From NCBI GenBank assembly GCA_037576195.1, contig CM075101.1, forward strand, positions 37,138,001 through 37,202,000: a DNA stretch of 64,000 nt, written 5' to 3'. The notes under the pieces are model-generated. The model was not told where the DNA came from. It did no database searches and saw only the letters and a list, made by a program, of their open reading frames with translations. The translations under genes were made by a program, and so were the position numbers. Source of the DNA: Phytoseiulus persimilis. Its lineage: Eukaryota > Arthropoda > Arachnida > Mesostigmata > Phytoseiidae. Below are positions 39,115 through 51,364 of this stretch, one piece after another (within the stretch, counting starts at the first letter, position 1; each line of letters begins with the position of its first letter).

Positions 39115-40145
39115 TTTGCACCGTTGGATGTCTGCGATGCAAGCTGCCCTCAAGCAATCGAACAGGCTTGATGAATTGAAGAATAAATCCACCTGTTGTT
39201 CGCTGTATTGTTCTGTTTTCTCGAGAGAGCTCTTCGTGCTTAGACGTCTAGACATGAGCCCGGAGGTCTTGAGGAGGTCAAGAACGAAAAATTCTCTTCC
39301 AAAAGGAGGAGGGGGTTCCGATTCGATCCGCCGCGTGGGGCGATTCAGCATTTCTAAAATAGACCAGCTGGAGGATGACCCAGCCGTGAGACCGAAGACG
39401 ACTCCTGAGACGAGGACGCGGCCATAAAGTTGGCGGCGGCCAACGTGGTGGATGAACTGCTAGCGGCTTACGCCGCAGCCACCGCGGAGCAGGACGAAGA
39501 GAGCGACCTCTGTGAGAGCTCTGCCAGCGTGTCAGACAAAGAGAACAACCCTTCGAACGATGGACGAGTCTCTGGAAGAACTTGCCTTCGAAGAAGGTAA
39601 GATGTGGGGCGGCTGGAGACTGGCTAAACTGACCGAAAAACCGATGTGAAACTAACACGGTCGTTTTCCCCTTTTCTCGGATGCAGAGGGCCCGGCAGAA
39701 GAGGCCTGTGTTCCCACAGTGTCGATTCTACCACTCATCTGTGGGCAGTGCAATTATCAATCCACTTCGCAGCGTGACCTCATCACTCATATGAACACGT
39801 GCAATAACGGGAGACCGTTCCCATGCAAATACTGCAATTACGCTTGCGGAAGCATGCGAGATCTCCGCGAACACGAGAAACTCCACAGGGAAAGCAAGTA
39901 TATCTGTGACGTCTGGTGAAGAATTTTCCGCGACGCCCCAGCGCCGTGACCTCCATCGCGATGAGCACGTGGGCTCAATCACTTGCAGCCTCTGCGGTCT
40001 CTCTTTCCCAACCCATCGCAGTTTCAACCATCATGTCCGATCACTCCACCCGGAACGGAGCCGACATCGTGAGGGGCGGATGCGCCAGCGCAGCCTCAAA
40101 TCTGAGTTGAACTCTTCGGAACCGACTCATCAGAAGTCATATTAG
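39115..40145 (+). CDS. lola: zinc-finger terminal exon 10 (four fingers, frame breaks)
   Basis: The certain coding part is 39687-40145, which follows acceptor TCTCGGATGCAG with phase 1 entry. Fingers: LICGQCNYQ...HMNTC (C2HC), FPCKYCNYA...HEKLH, YICDV...HRDEH (broken at about 39915, where two bases seem to be missing at the second Cys codon), and ITCSLCGLS...HVRSLH. An upstream exon ends at donor 39597; it contains VVDELLAAYAAATAEQDEES and MDESLEELAFEE in adjacent frames. That exon begins either at 39410 or, after the strong acceptor CCTGTTACAG, at 39115; both give phase 1. Coding quality is high but the exact frame is unsettled. AATAAA is at 41268-41273. Confidence 0.7.
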
Positions 40146-42631
40146 TTAGGCGCGTCTAGTCGGAAGCCTCCAGTCCGGTCTTAGATCGGGAGCGTTCACG
40201 CTCCTGGTAATTGAGAGCTTCTGCGCTGCTCTAGAATTCCCGCCTGCATAGAACACGTCAGGCGTGAACTTGTAGCGAAAAGTTGAGCTGTCGAACCTCT
40301 TTAAAGATGCGTTGGCACTCTGAGTCTTCACGACGTACTGAAACGTTATCGTGCATCGACGAGACATATGCCGCGTATGGCTGGCACTTTGAAAGTTCTT
40401 GCGAACCCTATGTGCGACCATGTTTCCTGCAGAATCGAATTCTGTTACTGGACCACTCCATGACCATCCAGCGAATCCTACATGATTCGTATTGCTATTG
40501 AGATCGGCGATTCTCCTCCATCACCAGCCTCGAATATTCACAATGGGGACAACGGTGACGACTGATTACAATGCTTATGAGCACAACGATTACCTAATGT
40601 TGACATCCACGGGAAGAACAGCTGTTCTACCCAAATAGCTGGGGCGACAACGACTTGACGAACGGGAAAATCGTCTGCCGGGGGAGCGAAGTGGGACACG
40701 TTCCAAGCCGGAAACGCTCAGTGACTACCACGTTGTCGAGGACTCGTACGTTCTCATGCTAGATCCATGCCAGTTGTTCAATTAAGTCACTGCCTGGCAG
40801 CCACCAGAGGGTGGTGGACGAGCTCTGACGCATTTCTAGTCCGCGTTTCGCGACCAGTTCCGGAATCTGAGATTCCGCGAAAATCGGAGCCAGCTCAGAG
40901 CTATTAGAGTACACCTGGAAGACCGTTAACAGTCTCCCAGGAATGAGCAGAATATGAGGCTAGTGAGCAGAAACAAGGGCAACTTTAAGTGGCGATAAAT
41001 GCAGTCGTGGTTACCCTAGGTCATCTCGCGGAATAGTTCTTCCTTAAGAGAGCTGTTGTAGGATCGAGTCACGTTTCAGACGGAAAGCGCAGCGGATGGG
41101 GGGTTTTCAAACCACTCCAGACTAACGCAACATTGTCTTGACGGGACATTATTCCGTCGGTTATTTGTTCAAACTGAGACACTTGAGGTATTTCTGGATT
41201 ATGAGCTTCTGGACGCTTTATTTGGAAGCCTTAGCGCCCATTCGGTGCCCTGATGCCAAACCTGATCAATAAACTCCATTTAGATGCTTCACGTTCAAGT
41301 CTCCTCAATCGAACGAGTCCCTCAGAGTGCGATGGGAATGGTGGAAGTGTCGACGTGTCTCCGAATAAATGAGTTCTTGTTCAGTTTCAGAACCGAGAGA
41401 GGCTGCACCGGAACAGAACATCGATCGAAGGACTTCCATCGACATCGGTCGAGATTCGATTTGACATCGATTGATGCACTTCGCGTTTCTCGGAAATAAA
41501 GTGATATAAGATTCGAGAAGCGGAAACAGATGTCGCACTGCGTCCATGCGAACTGGAATTAGAGGAATACGTTGATGAAAAGCCATCCCTCGCGTGTTGG
41601 CCTCGAGGATTTTCATAACCGGTTCCTCGACAGAAACCACGCCGACAGCGAAACCGAAGCACGGGATAGCCCTATGTATTCGGAGAGAAACATTTCGTGC
41701 GCGAGCTGTGCGCATGTTCATTGAACCGTCGCAACCATTCCAATGAGCACATGTGGCGATTCGCAAAGGGTGGAATCCGTTCGCGAGCTGTCGTGCCAAC
41801 GTAGGTCGGTTGAATGTCCGGAGGCATATTCATTGCAAATATCCCTCAGGTCCATTCTAGAATGTGACCCTGCTAGCAGCAGCGCCGACGGGGACCAAAA
41901 TGACTGCGAGCTGAAAATAGCTGATACTGACCGAACCTTCATCCAGTTCCCTGGATGATGAGGACATATGTATGAGATTCGTGCTTCAAATTATGGTCAT
42001 CCCAATGTTTCGAGGTATTGCTCTGTGCACCACCTCATCTGCTGGTGACCGATTGCGATGCTTGGCAGATCCGCGATACGATAAAGACTAAGCGTAAAAT
42101 CGTGTCGATAGTGGAGCAGCGGTCTCTCAAGACCTCCTTTGATCCCATTCGATGCGGCGGGACGCGCACCTTCCGTCCCTCAGTTCTCTTGCTGTTGTGT
42201 CATCGGTTCATAATGGTCAGAGTGATGTTGGAGTGGACACTAACTGTAGTTTCCTTCCAGGGATCGGAACCGATCCAGTCGGCGGGCGCGTTGCAAGTCT
42301 CTCACCATTCCGTGGTTCAGCGAGAAAAATAAAGAGCCCCCACTCGTTGGAACGAGGCTTTGCTCGTTATACAGATGCATCCACATTTGTCGTCACTCCT
42401 GCTGTGAAGCAATTACTAACTTATGGACTTACTGCGTATTCGCGAGTTCGGAGGGAATCCGAGAGATCGTCCGACTACCACGTCTTCGCCTCTAACCCAT
42501 GCTTCGGTGATTTCTTCCCACTGCCTACGGTGCTTGCGTTTCGAACACCTAACCTCGGCTCGTGTGCTCTGCTACATCGGTCAGCTAACTTGTATTGAAC
42601 CACGAGACACTCAAAGCCGCGGCCATTGCAG
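40146..42631. other. gap between finger exons 10 and 11
   Basis: No intact gene. It holds a decayed finger exon at about 41640-41850 and a phase 1 open frame of 113 codons at 42259-42598 behind acceptor TTCCTTCCAG, which has no recognisable domain. Confidence 0.55.
41640..41850 (+). pseudogene. decayed zinc-finger exon
   Basis: A GEK linker, then HFVRELC, twelve residues and H, fits a C2H2 finger in which the first Cys is now Arg and the last His is Phe. After a one-base shift there is PFASCRANVG and RRHIHC, a second broken finger. No usable acceptor or frame continues through it. Confidence 0.45.
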
Positions 42632-43065
42632 GTTTTGACTTTGCCGTGCTGACGCCGCTGTTGGCTGAATTGGCGTCATCTAGCGACGATCTGCCAGGTC
42701 CGTCGTTCCAGAGCAGAACTTGCCCCATTTGTGGGAAGACATTCTCGCAAATGTCTTACCTCAGCTCTCATCTTCTTCTGCACTCGGGTCACAAGCCCTT
42801 CGTATGCGCAATATGTGGAAAGGGATTCACGCAGAAAACCAACCTTCGTACCCATGAGTTGAAACACTCGGGAGCCAAGCGATTCCGCTGTGAATACTGC
42901 CACAAGGAGTTCAGTAGCAAGTATTCTCAGCAGGTGCACATAAGGATTCATACCGGTGAGAAGCCGTATGCCTGTTCGTATTGTGCGTACAAAACTGGCA
43001 ACCCCAACGGATTCCGAGCTCATTTCAAGATTTGCAGCGCCAAGCACGCGCGTAGGAAGGACTGA
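42632..43065 (+). CDS. lola: zinc-finger terminal exon 11 (four fingers)
   Basis: The acceptor GCCATTGCAG precedes 42632 and entry is phase 1. Fingers: RTCPICGKT...HLLLH, FVCAICGKG...HELKH, FRCEYCHKE...HIRIH, then TGEKP and a terminal C2HC finger YACSYCAYK...HFKIC. It is the most canonical Kruppel-like unit in the array. No AATAAA lies close by; the next is at 45593-45598. Confidence 0.92.
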
Positions 43066-45794
43066 TTGAGTCTCATCAATCATAGATGAGGCATTCGTTT
43101 CGCATTTTGTAACGAGCCGACGCGTCTCGTTCATAGGCGGCAGACGTGTTGAAGAGGGGAGTCTCGTCCGCGTTCGAGTTCCGCGAAGGAAAATTCAAGT
43201 GGATTCGAAATGGCATTATGAAGAGTTCCTCCTCGTTCCGTTTATTGTTTGATGTTTACAGGAGCAGCTAAAACAACATTCCGAACTCGGAGTAAACCCG
43301 GCTTTTTGTATCGTAGTATTTGATCGGTTGAATTCTACAAAAACGAATATCTTATTTTGTCAAAGGGAAGTTCGTCACGAATTTCCCGAACTTCCGTTCT
43401 CTGGAAGGGGAACCTCATCGAGTTATGAAGTAAGATAATTACAATTATTCTACGGAAGACAACCCGGTGCCATTGAGAATGAAGAAAACTTTCAGCGCTG
43501 TAGCTCATTCACGTGCGTCAAACTCGAGGAGATGGAATCGATTAATTTCTCTCCCTCATCGGATTCTTATCAAAACTTTCTAGTGAACTTGTCTACATGA
43601 GCAACGCCTCGATCTGTGGTTTTTCTTAGGCAAGAGTTAATTTTGAATTCCTTGCCGAACCTCGCGGGCATTTTCTGTTGCCAGTAGTGGGGCTTCTATG
43701 ATACATTGGTTGTGAACCTGGGAGTAGGATTCGCTTTTATTCACGGACGGCATTACGGAAGCTATGTCCCGTGGAGTCAGTGGAAAGTTTGGAGGTCGCC
43801 CAGTAGCGTACCTATGCCGAGCAGCGCCCGAGGCCGACCCGCACGCGTGTCGAGGGAATCAGACCGAGATCTTACTCTTTCAACTGTATCTTGACAACAT
43901 GGGTCATTTGGCACTCCACAGGCCATCTGAGAGTTTGCCCTCTCGGATATCCCGTTGTTAAGAGCTGTGTCAGCTATCTCGTGGCCTGCCCGAACAACCC
44001 TCCCCATCCAGCGGGAACAGATTTTGTGGGGTACGATCAATTTTCTATGAAGGTCACAAAGAACGTAGAAGAATTTGGTTCCACACCCTTTTGCTCGCGC
44101 CCGTTTGGTTCTACGCCACTGGAGTCGACAGGTTTTACTTCACAATATACTGAGAAACGAACAATTTTCTTGAAAGCTGCCTGCAGAGCATTTCTCTTCA
44201 GCGCGCTTGGCATTAGTGAATGACTTTGACGAATCGCGATTCCGTCGGGATCGTCAGGATATCGCCGCAAACTTACACATAATGAAACATCAGGTGCTAC
44301 ATTCCATGTTTTCAAGCAATATCATTCACTCCATATTGACTCAATGATTACTTTTTCCCCCTGAAGCCCTGCGCTGGAAGGAAGCCTCGTTCGGGACATT
44401 TCCATCTGGCTCTATTAATCATACCTGAAATTCATGCCGCGGTCCGCGGAATAGAGGTTTCCTTCCCTTCACGGGACTTCAGAGTGGTATGATAGTTATG
44501 CATACATTAATTATCAATCATTACCGCCCTTGGTGATAGCCACGATGATGATGAGGGATTCATTTGTTCTGTATGGAACCTAGGTCCAACAGCTCGGTGC
44601 CGGGAAACAGGGAGCCGCAGACAGAGACTTCCCTTCTTCGTGGACCTGTAGTATCCATGCCTGGATCTACAACGTGCCTCTCACGTGTTCTCAGCGTGGC
44701 TTGCACCCCTGAGCGTGGTTCGCACAGCTTGTTCTTCGTCACCCAGGTGCTCTCCCAGACGCTTTGTGGAGAACTCCGCTTCCTGCATGACTTCAACTGA
44801 TCGACCCCAAGCTGGTCCCGAACTTCAATTCGAAGTCACGGGAAGCTGCCCATTAGAGACCTGTATCCAGTGCCCCCGTTGAAACTTGCGATTGGCTCCA
44901 TGTGGGGGAGTTGACTGGACATAGTTGTATGTTTCGGCTTTCCGTATTCTATGCATACTTGGCACCTTATTTCGGCCTTTTCGAGGTCATCGTCTATGAT
45001 ATTGGACCGCAATGCTGTCTGCGTTTCTCCTGCGATTCTCGCTGGGCATCCGAAGCTGTGCATCATGTGTGGCGAATCTTTGGCATGGACAGTCTTCCGT
45101 GACATAATCACTCGCAGATTGACTAATTATATGAGGACGAGCCAGAGTGAACAACTTTCGCATACTCACCTAGGTGTTTGAACAGGACTGTTGTTGTTTT
45201 GTTGGCAATCTCATCGATCAGAATGTATATTTATTCCATTGGAGCATCTTCAGTGAAGCAATCAAAGAGGAAAAAGAGTTGAAGGTCCCCTATTTCGAAA
45301 AGCACTTATTAGGAAAAGATGATGAGAATCATCAACGAACAATTTCCAAACGAACCAACAATTCACTCATTATTGTTTATGCTAATCATATGAGATAATC
45401 ATATGGTTCTACTTAAGATTGTATGTACCGACCACAATCTGTCGGGTGAACTTTGTAAATGGTGCTGGTTTTCATTACCTGTGATTCTATCCTTGTTAAA
45501 CTTATTTTTCAAGACGCATTGATCATTTCCCCTGAGGGCAGTAGCGTAACATCCTGTAAGGACCGCTGCATCGAGGGATGATCAAAAATGAGAATAAATA
45601 TCTAATCACCTCTTTGAATACGGATTTGGTTTTTTCCTCCCGATCACTAGCAGAGGCCTATGCGGAAGGTTCCCCATGGGTGGTGGACCATCGTCTCCCA
45701 CAGCTCTGACTTAGCGCGGATGGGCGGTATCGCTCAGATGCTCAGTCGAGCTGCAAAATATGGCTCCGAACTCATCGGCATTCGAATCTTCCAG
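43066..45794. other. 2.7 kb gap, no intact gene
   Basis: Apart from a possible finger remnant at 45048-45180 I see no motif on either strand. Confidence 0.55.
45048..45180 (+). pseudogene. possible decayed zinc-finger exon
   Basis: The frame reads KLCIMCGESL, a good first half of a C2H2 finger, but the expected histidines are absent (FRDIITRR). No phase-compatible acceptor is adjacent. Confidence 0.3.
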
Positions 45795-46263
45795 AAACCG
45801 ACTTTGACGACGACGACCCGGACGAGACTAGCTCGGTTTGGGGTTTGATACAGGAGATGGATGAACCGATCCTTCCTGAAGTCATCATACCCATAAGGGG
45901 CTTATCGTGTAGCTATTGTGGTAAATCGTTCAGCACCCGTTTCAATCTGAAGGTTCATTTACGGATACATACGGGGGAAAAGGTGAGTGAGTGACTGCGC
46001 TACTTAGAATCGCGATTGCCCCAAACACTCGGATTATCCAGGCTTGCCTCAAACTTGTCTAATTCCAGCCTTACGAATGTCCTATTTGTCAACGGCGCTT
46101 CAGCGATAGATCAAACATGAACGGACACCTCAAATCTCATGCTGGTCCGGAGCCGCCTTTTCGGTGTACGCGATGTACTGAACGATTCGATCGCTATATA
46201 GACCTGAAGAGTCATACCAAAAATATGCACTTCACTGATGAAAATATGTATCGGCTCAAGTGA
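45795..46263 (+). CDS. lola: zinc-finger terminal exon 12 (three fingers)
   Basis: The acceptor GAATCTTCCAG precedes 45795 and entry is phase 1. The parts 45795-45982 and 46069-46263 flank an 86-base intron placed exactly at the TGEK / PYEC linker. An acidic start (DFDDDDPDE) precedes LSCSYCGKS...[14 protein letters not shown]...HLKSH and FRCTRCTER...HTKNMH. AATAAA is at 46883-46888. Confidence 0.9.
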
Positions 46264-48278
46264 TATAGACTCGTCCCGAATGGGAACATTGACGATGACG
46301 TCCGTTGGTTTGACTGATTGTGGAACTGTTCGTCATCATGTACGATTGCAATATTTTGCTGTCTCGTTCGGGGTTCAAGATGTGCTGGGCTCGATGAGTT
46401 TAGTTTCTCCAAGCCCATCATCAACTGTGAACATGAAATGGCCTCACCATGATATAGACCAAGCCTACAGCAGCCATTGACGATCTCTGAAGCGCATCTG
46501 CGTACACGACATTTAGGTAGACTATTACATTTTGGTATTTTATGAACGATCCTTGTGATGTTTCGATCTCATATCCGTTGCGAGATATGATCTCTGCTCT
46601 GTGCAATGTTTGCTGTTACTCGTCGGAAAGAACCTGAGGCATCCGTGAGAAGAAGAGAAACTCAAATCCAAGTCGTAATCTGTGTGACTCGACGAGAGCG
46701 ATACCGTGCTGGCCAAAGCATCTCATCGAAACTTTAACCTCTAGTCTCCATCGTGCATGTCACATTGTCATGACATCCAGTCGTTTATCGAATATATCCG
46801 AAAATAAGACATCAATATGAGCACTCGAACCGGGGAACTCTCTCGACTCCGCGTATACTCTGTACATTGATGTCAGGCAACGAATAAAACTTTTTGCAGA
46901 CGAATCCCAGCGATTTGAACAGTTCCGAGTCCTTCTCAGTGGGACTGAGGGGTGGAACTAGGACGATGCAAAGAGCATTTCTAATCCAGTTCTCCTTTCA
47001 GATGTCTACGAGAAACGAGACAAGGTCTTCCGTGAAGGCCCGACCCGATTCGGAATTTTAATGTGAATTTCCGGCATAAAAAAATCTGGAAGGCTTCATG
47101 TGATCATTCAGTGTAGGCATGTATGGAAGCTTCGCCCTCTCCGCTAGTTGGAATGATAACGCGCGAGACGATCTGAGTTGGTCTGACACACTAACACGTG
47201 GCTTTCAGAAGCTTCACGCATTCGAACTCGCGAGAACCGGCTACGTCGATGATATTCAGCGGAGCCGTGTTCGTCAAATCTGCGGCCGCGTGTCTCGTCA
47301 CAAATCTAATATGTGAATATATCTTCGAATCAGTGCCGGTGAACACCGCCACTGTGAAGTGCGGCCTGCGCGCGGAGAGGCTCAGCGACCGGAATAACCT
47401 ACGGGGTCACCTCCAAACGAACTGCAAAGACTGAGCATGCTCTTGCAATCTTTGCGGCATATCTTATGTGAGTAACCAACCATGGAAATACTAATCGGCC
47501 CACCACACGGACGTCGAGGACCGGGAACCACTGGGAATCACTTTCGCAACCGGTTTAGATTGAGGCTTACTCCAGGAAGTTCCGGCATTTGAGCTTTGAG
47601 TCGCGAATCGGAATCGCTGTACCGGATATTTGCGCTCCGCTCAGAAATCGCTCTTCGCAACGGAAGTATTCCCAATGAAGCATTCGCATTGTAGCGGCAA
47701 CGTCTCAACGCCAATTGTGAGACCAGCTATATACCCGATGGCATTTTTCGAATACGAAGCCTGGGAAGAATCGAGAAACCTTTTGTATGAACGATGGTTT
47801 GAAGGCAAACATGCGAGAAACGAGCTTTCTTGGCTGCATGTTCCACTCGCTGGATCATGTGTCCAGGCGTTAAAATATCGGGTTATCTGCCTCGCTGTCG
47901 ATTAGCCTCGTCAAGAATGCTCTCGCAGAGCTGGGCCTTCGTCCCTCTCACTCTGTGCGATATATTTCGAGCTGCAGCCTCAGTTCAGTCGTTTGTGAGG
48001 AATTGATGTTTATGCAAAGGAACGTGCAGCTGGAGGCACATACTTCGGTCTGGACACGTTGGTCAAGTTCACTCAAGCGGAACCTGAAGTCACTGCTATT
48101 CCAAGCTACTAATCTTCTAGCTAACACCTCGGCATGTGCTCTCGACTAAGGATAATGTTGGGTTTACGTCGATGTCAATGTTGTCGCCGTCTCGCTTGAT
48201 CGTTGCTGCTCCCTTCATCAACGATGTTAGCTCCTCAGTCAGTTTTTCGGTAACTTGACAGACTTGCTGTCGTTACAG
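46264..48278. other. 2 kb gap holding a decayed finger exon
   Basis: Nothing intact; see the pseudogene at 47217-47434. Confidence 0.6.
47217..47434 (+). pseudogene. decayed zinc-finger exon
   Basis: Behind an AG acceptor (GTGGCTTTCAG) the frame enters in phase 0, not phase 1. It reads VRQICGRVSRHKSNM, a stop, IYLRISAGEHRHCEV, then after an apparent two-base loss CGLRAERLSDRNNLRGH and TNC. Aligned to a finger pair, first-finger Cys1 is Arg, His1 is Tyr and His2 is Ser, and second-finger Cys2 is Arg. The spacing of the lost ligands is intact, so it was once a real exon. Confidence 0.6.
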
Positions 48279-48637
48279 ATTTTCCGGGAAAAGAAGAAGC
48301 CAATCGAAACTTACTCGACCTCTATTTGGAAGAAGATTCACCGGAGAAGTTCCGTTACGCTTGTTGTGCGTGTACTTATCACACAAACTGCGTTACTAGC
48401 TTCAACCGGCACATGGATGCCCACTCGATGCAGAAAGGTCATCGATGCACATTTTGCGATAAGTTATTTGTTGATAAAAACAAGATGATTCGGCACGAGA
48501 GGATTCATACGGGAGAGCGGCCATTTGCTTGTCTTCATTGCAATATGACTTTCAATCAAAAAAGCTCGCTTCATCGCCACGTAAAAGTCCGGCATTTCGA
48601 CTTACTCCAGACATCGATGTCATTGACGGACTTTTGA
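48279..48637 (+). CDS. lola: zinc-finger terminal exon 13 (three fingers)
   Basis: The acceptor GTCGTTACAG precedes 48279 and entry is phase 1. An acidic linker, then YACCACTYH...[14 protein letters not shown]...[10 protein letters not shown], and FACLHCNMT...HVKVRH. AATAAA is at 49326-49331. Confidence 0.9.
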
Positions 48638-49258
48638 ACGATGACTGTAGCATTTCAATGAGGCAGAATTCAACACACAGCGACAGGAGCCCCGAACGTA
48701 CTCAAAGTTTCGAGAAGCCGTCCCGGGAGTGTTTGCAGTGCTCCGCTTTTTGAGTGAATACAATGTGCAATTTCTTAGGTACATGTCGTAGGTTACTCCC
48801 GACATACTCAAAGCGACTCGAGTCGACGGGGCAGTCACAAAGCTTCATGTCGATCGTTGTCATCGGATGTGTAGTTGTTGCCACATTCTGATCGTTTTCT
48901 CTTAATACTCTATCCCGGAGATTGTTTGTCAAAGTGTCGTTGAGCGGAATAGTTGATGCATCATACGGAGTTACCTGATTCAATCGTTGATCGATGGTCG
49001 CAGAAAATGCCGTGGGTTCCTCGCCACGAACGGGCTATCCATCGATCATCCGTTTACTCGCTGTTATGGAAAGAGTCATTTCTAATCATTAAAGAAAACA
49101 ACCGTTCACTCAGTTGTTGAGACTGAATGCGATGTGATCAATGACAGCAGTAGTAGACATACTGACCAATCAAGCTGTCAAGGGATCGGTCGCTGTCTGG
49201 CCATAAAAGCAATCATGAAATATATTAGTTAACCAAATTTGCGAATATATAGTTATAC

Positions 49259-49281
49259 ATATATATATATATATATATATA
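49259..49281. repeat. AT dinucleotide microsatellite
   Basis: About eleven uninterrupted AT units between exons 13 and 14. Confidence 0.9.
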
Positions 49282-49733
49282 CATGAGAGAACTCATTATG
49301 TTTGCGATGTGTAAGGAGGAGTCACAATAAAAAGCTCAAACTAGACATCCCACGTCGGTAATTCTCAGTCAGCGATGTTTGTGATAACCGTTAAATGCTC
49401 GAGTGCGACAAATGACCATATTCTTATGCGGTCGGTTCCATTTCAGATTATGTGCGCGATCAGCGTATCCTGTGCTACTCTATAACTCGGAGCGAATTCG
49501 GGAGGCGGTCGCTTTGTACTCAACGATTGCAATTCCCAGGGTCCCCTAATAAAGATACTTCATGCTCTGTCGCGTTCCGGGGTGTCGATTCGCAATCTCT
49601 ACTGACCGAGCTAAAATGAAGATGAAGGGATCCGTCATGGCGGACTCACCTCTTTCTGACCTCTTATTCGATTCCGTGCCAGGGTTCTTCGTTCCGCGAT
49701 CAGGGAGAGCGCTAATAAGTACTGCTTTTTCAG

Positions 49734-50017
49734 TTTACAAGCCCATGGCGTACTTGAAGGAGGAGTGCAATGAGATTGCACCAGTGCAGTTCGTAGATTC
49801 ATATGAATCCGGCTCCGATAGCCTCATGAGGCACCAGTGTCCGATATGTTTGAGGAAATTCGCCAATCGACGCAACCAAGAGAATCATATCCGCTCCGCA
49901 CATACGCGCGAGAAACCCTACAAGTGTTTCTTCTGTCCCAAACGATTCTGCGCGCCAAATACCAGAGGAATGCATATGCGCAGGCATCATCCAGAGAGGT
50001 ACGAGCAGGAGAAGTAG
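49734..50017 (+). CDS. lola: zinc-finger terminal exon 14 (two fingers)
   Basis: The acceptor ACTGCTTTTTCAG precedes 49734 and entry is phase 1. Fingers HQCPICLRK...HIRSAH and YKCFFCPKR...HMRRHH are joined by TREKP. AATAAA is at 50937-50942. Confidence 0.9.
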
Positions 50018-51118
50018 AAGCAGATGAATCGATTCATCGGAAGATGAAAGACGACCGGAGTGATGAAACTAATTTCCAAGCCTGGTGATTTGAATGAATC
50101 CCTGCTCCATTCCGCGAAACGAAACGAGCCGCACCAATCGACACAGATATCATCAAATCCATCATCACCGACATCATCATTGAGTCTTAGAGTCCAACCA
50201 GCTCGTCATAATTGCATCAACAAATGTTAACAAGAGATGTGTTACTTAATGCTATTTTGTACGGGGTTTGAATACGCATCCATCGAGTCAAAGAGGGTGG
50301 GCTGAGTTATGGAGACTTCGAAACGGGGAGCGAAGAAGGTTTTTAACGTTCACTTGACCTCACGATGTATAGATGTCTGCGAAACGTTCACCTTGACGAC
50401 GAAGAATCGACCCTTTGGTGATAGCTACGGAGATGAGCGCTGAAGGCATCTGAAACAATTTAACGAAGTATTACGATTGATGGTGGTTACTATAGCTACC
50501 GTGCTATGCGCATGTTCTGAATATGGCACGCTTCTCGTCGTTTGTGGGCAAGGAAGGGGTGCTATTCGTTCAGCGTCGGAACAGTTCCAAGTAGATGACA
50601 TATGATACCGAAGTAACATGAGGAGACGATTGCGGTGACAAAGAACTACAAACTGTTAAACTCTGAAGGCATTTGTTAGGTTATGGATATTTGAGGTTGT
50701 TGATTAACGGAGTCATATTATTCGTTTGAATGCTTCGACGGGAAACAGCTGCTGCGACCTGACGATGCACATTTGAGTCTCGAGTTTCCTTTCGTTTTTG
50801 AGCAGATGCAGACGGTGTGAGGCTATGTATTGTAAATATGGAGAGGAACGAGTTCAGTTGACTCCTCGATGTTCTCGACGAGGAAGACAACGACTTGAAA
50901 ATCCCGCTGACCGATCAGTCACTCCTTCATCAGTTGAATAAAGATGAACTTGACTGATTTTCGACCCCCTGGCTCCTCCCATCGTGCATCTCCGATCGTT
51001 TGAAGCTGCACCAGTGTTTGTGAAAGTATCGATAAGAACGGCTGGGAGTCGTGGTCTGAGCGAGGAACACTCATAAATGTCTGGAGGACAAACCCTAACT
51101 CTTTTTTTCTCCTTACAG

Positions 51119-51204
51119 AATATTTGGCTGTGACTCGGACATACCTCTCGCCAGCGAGCGTTGCTCAAAGAATCCACGTGTATGTTGAAGCTAATCTGGA
51201 ATAA
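51119..51204 (+). CDS. candidate finger-less mini terminal exon
   Basis: A very strong acceptor (CTTTTTTTCTCCTTACAG) opens a phase 1 frame of about 27 codons (starting YLAVTRTYL) whose TAA stop lies inside an AATAAA at 51199-51204. No finger. The coincidence of acceptor, phase and polyadenylation signal suggests a truncating isoform, but chance is not excluded. Confidence 0.3.
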
Positions 51205-51364
51205 AACTCAGCGAAAGCTGGTGCCTGCCATCACGGAGGAGAAATCGCATGGAGAGTCGCAACTCTCAACTCGAAAGATGGGCCCCGTAGGAACGCGAGA
51301 TCGAATCCGGCACAATAGTACCTGACCATAGATCGTGTAGTCAGAGACGAGTCCGCTATTCCAG

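Noticed and set aside
39280-39400. VGRFSIS motif resembling WNK kinase autoregulatory sequence
   Set aside because: A seven-residue resemblance without any kinase domain nearby; the segment is better explained as part of exon 10.
42259-42598. Phase 1 open frame of 113 codons behind a good acceptor
   Set aside because: No domain, an AATAAA inside the frame and no donor or polyadenylation signal at its end; kept only as a note.
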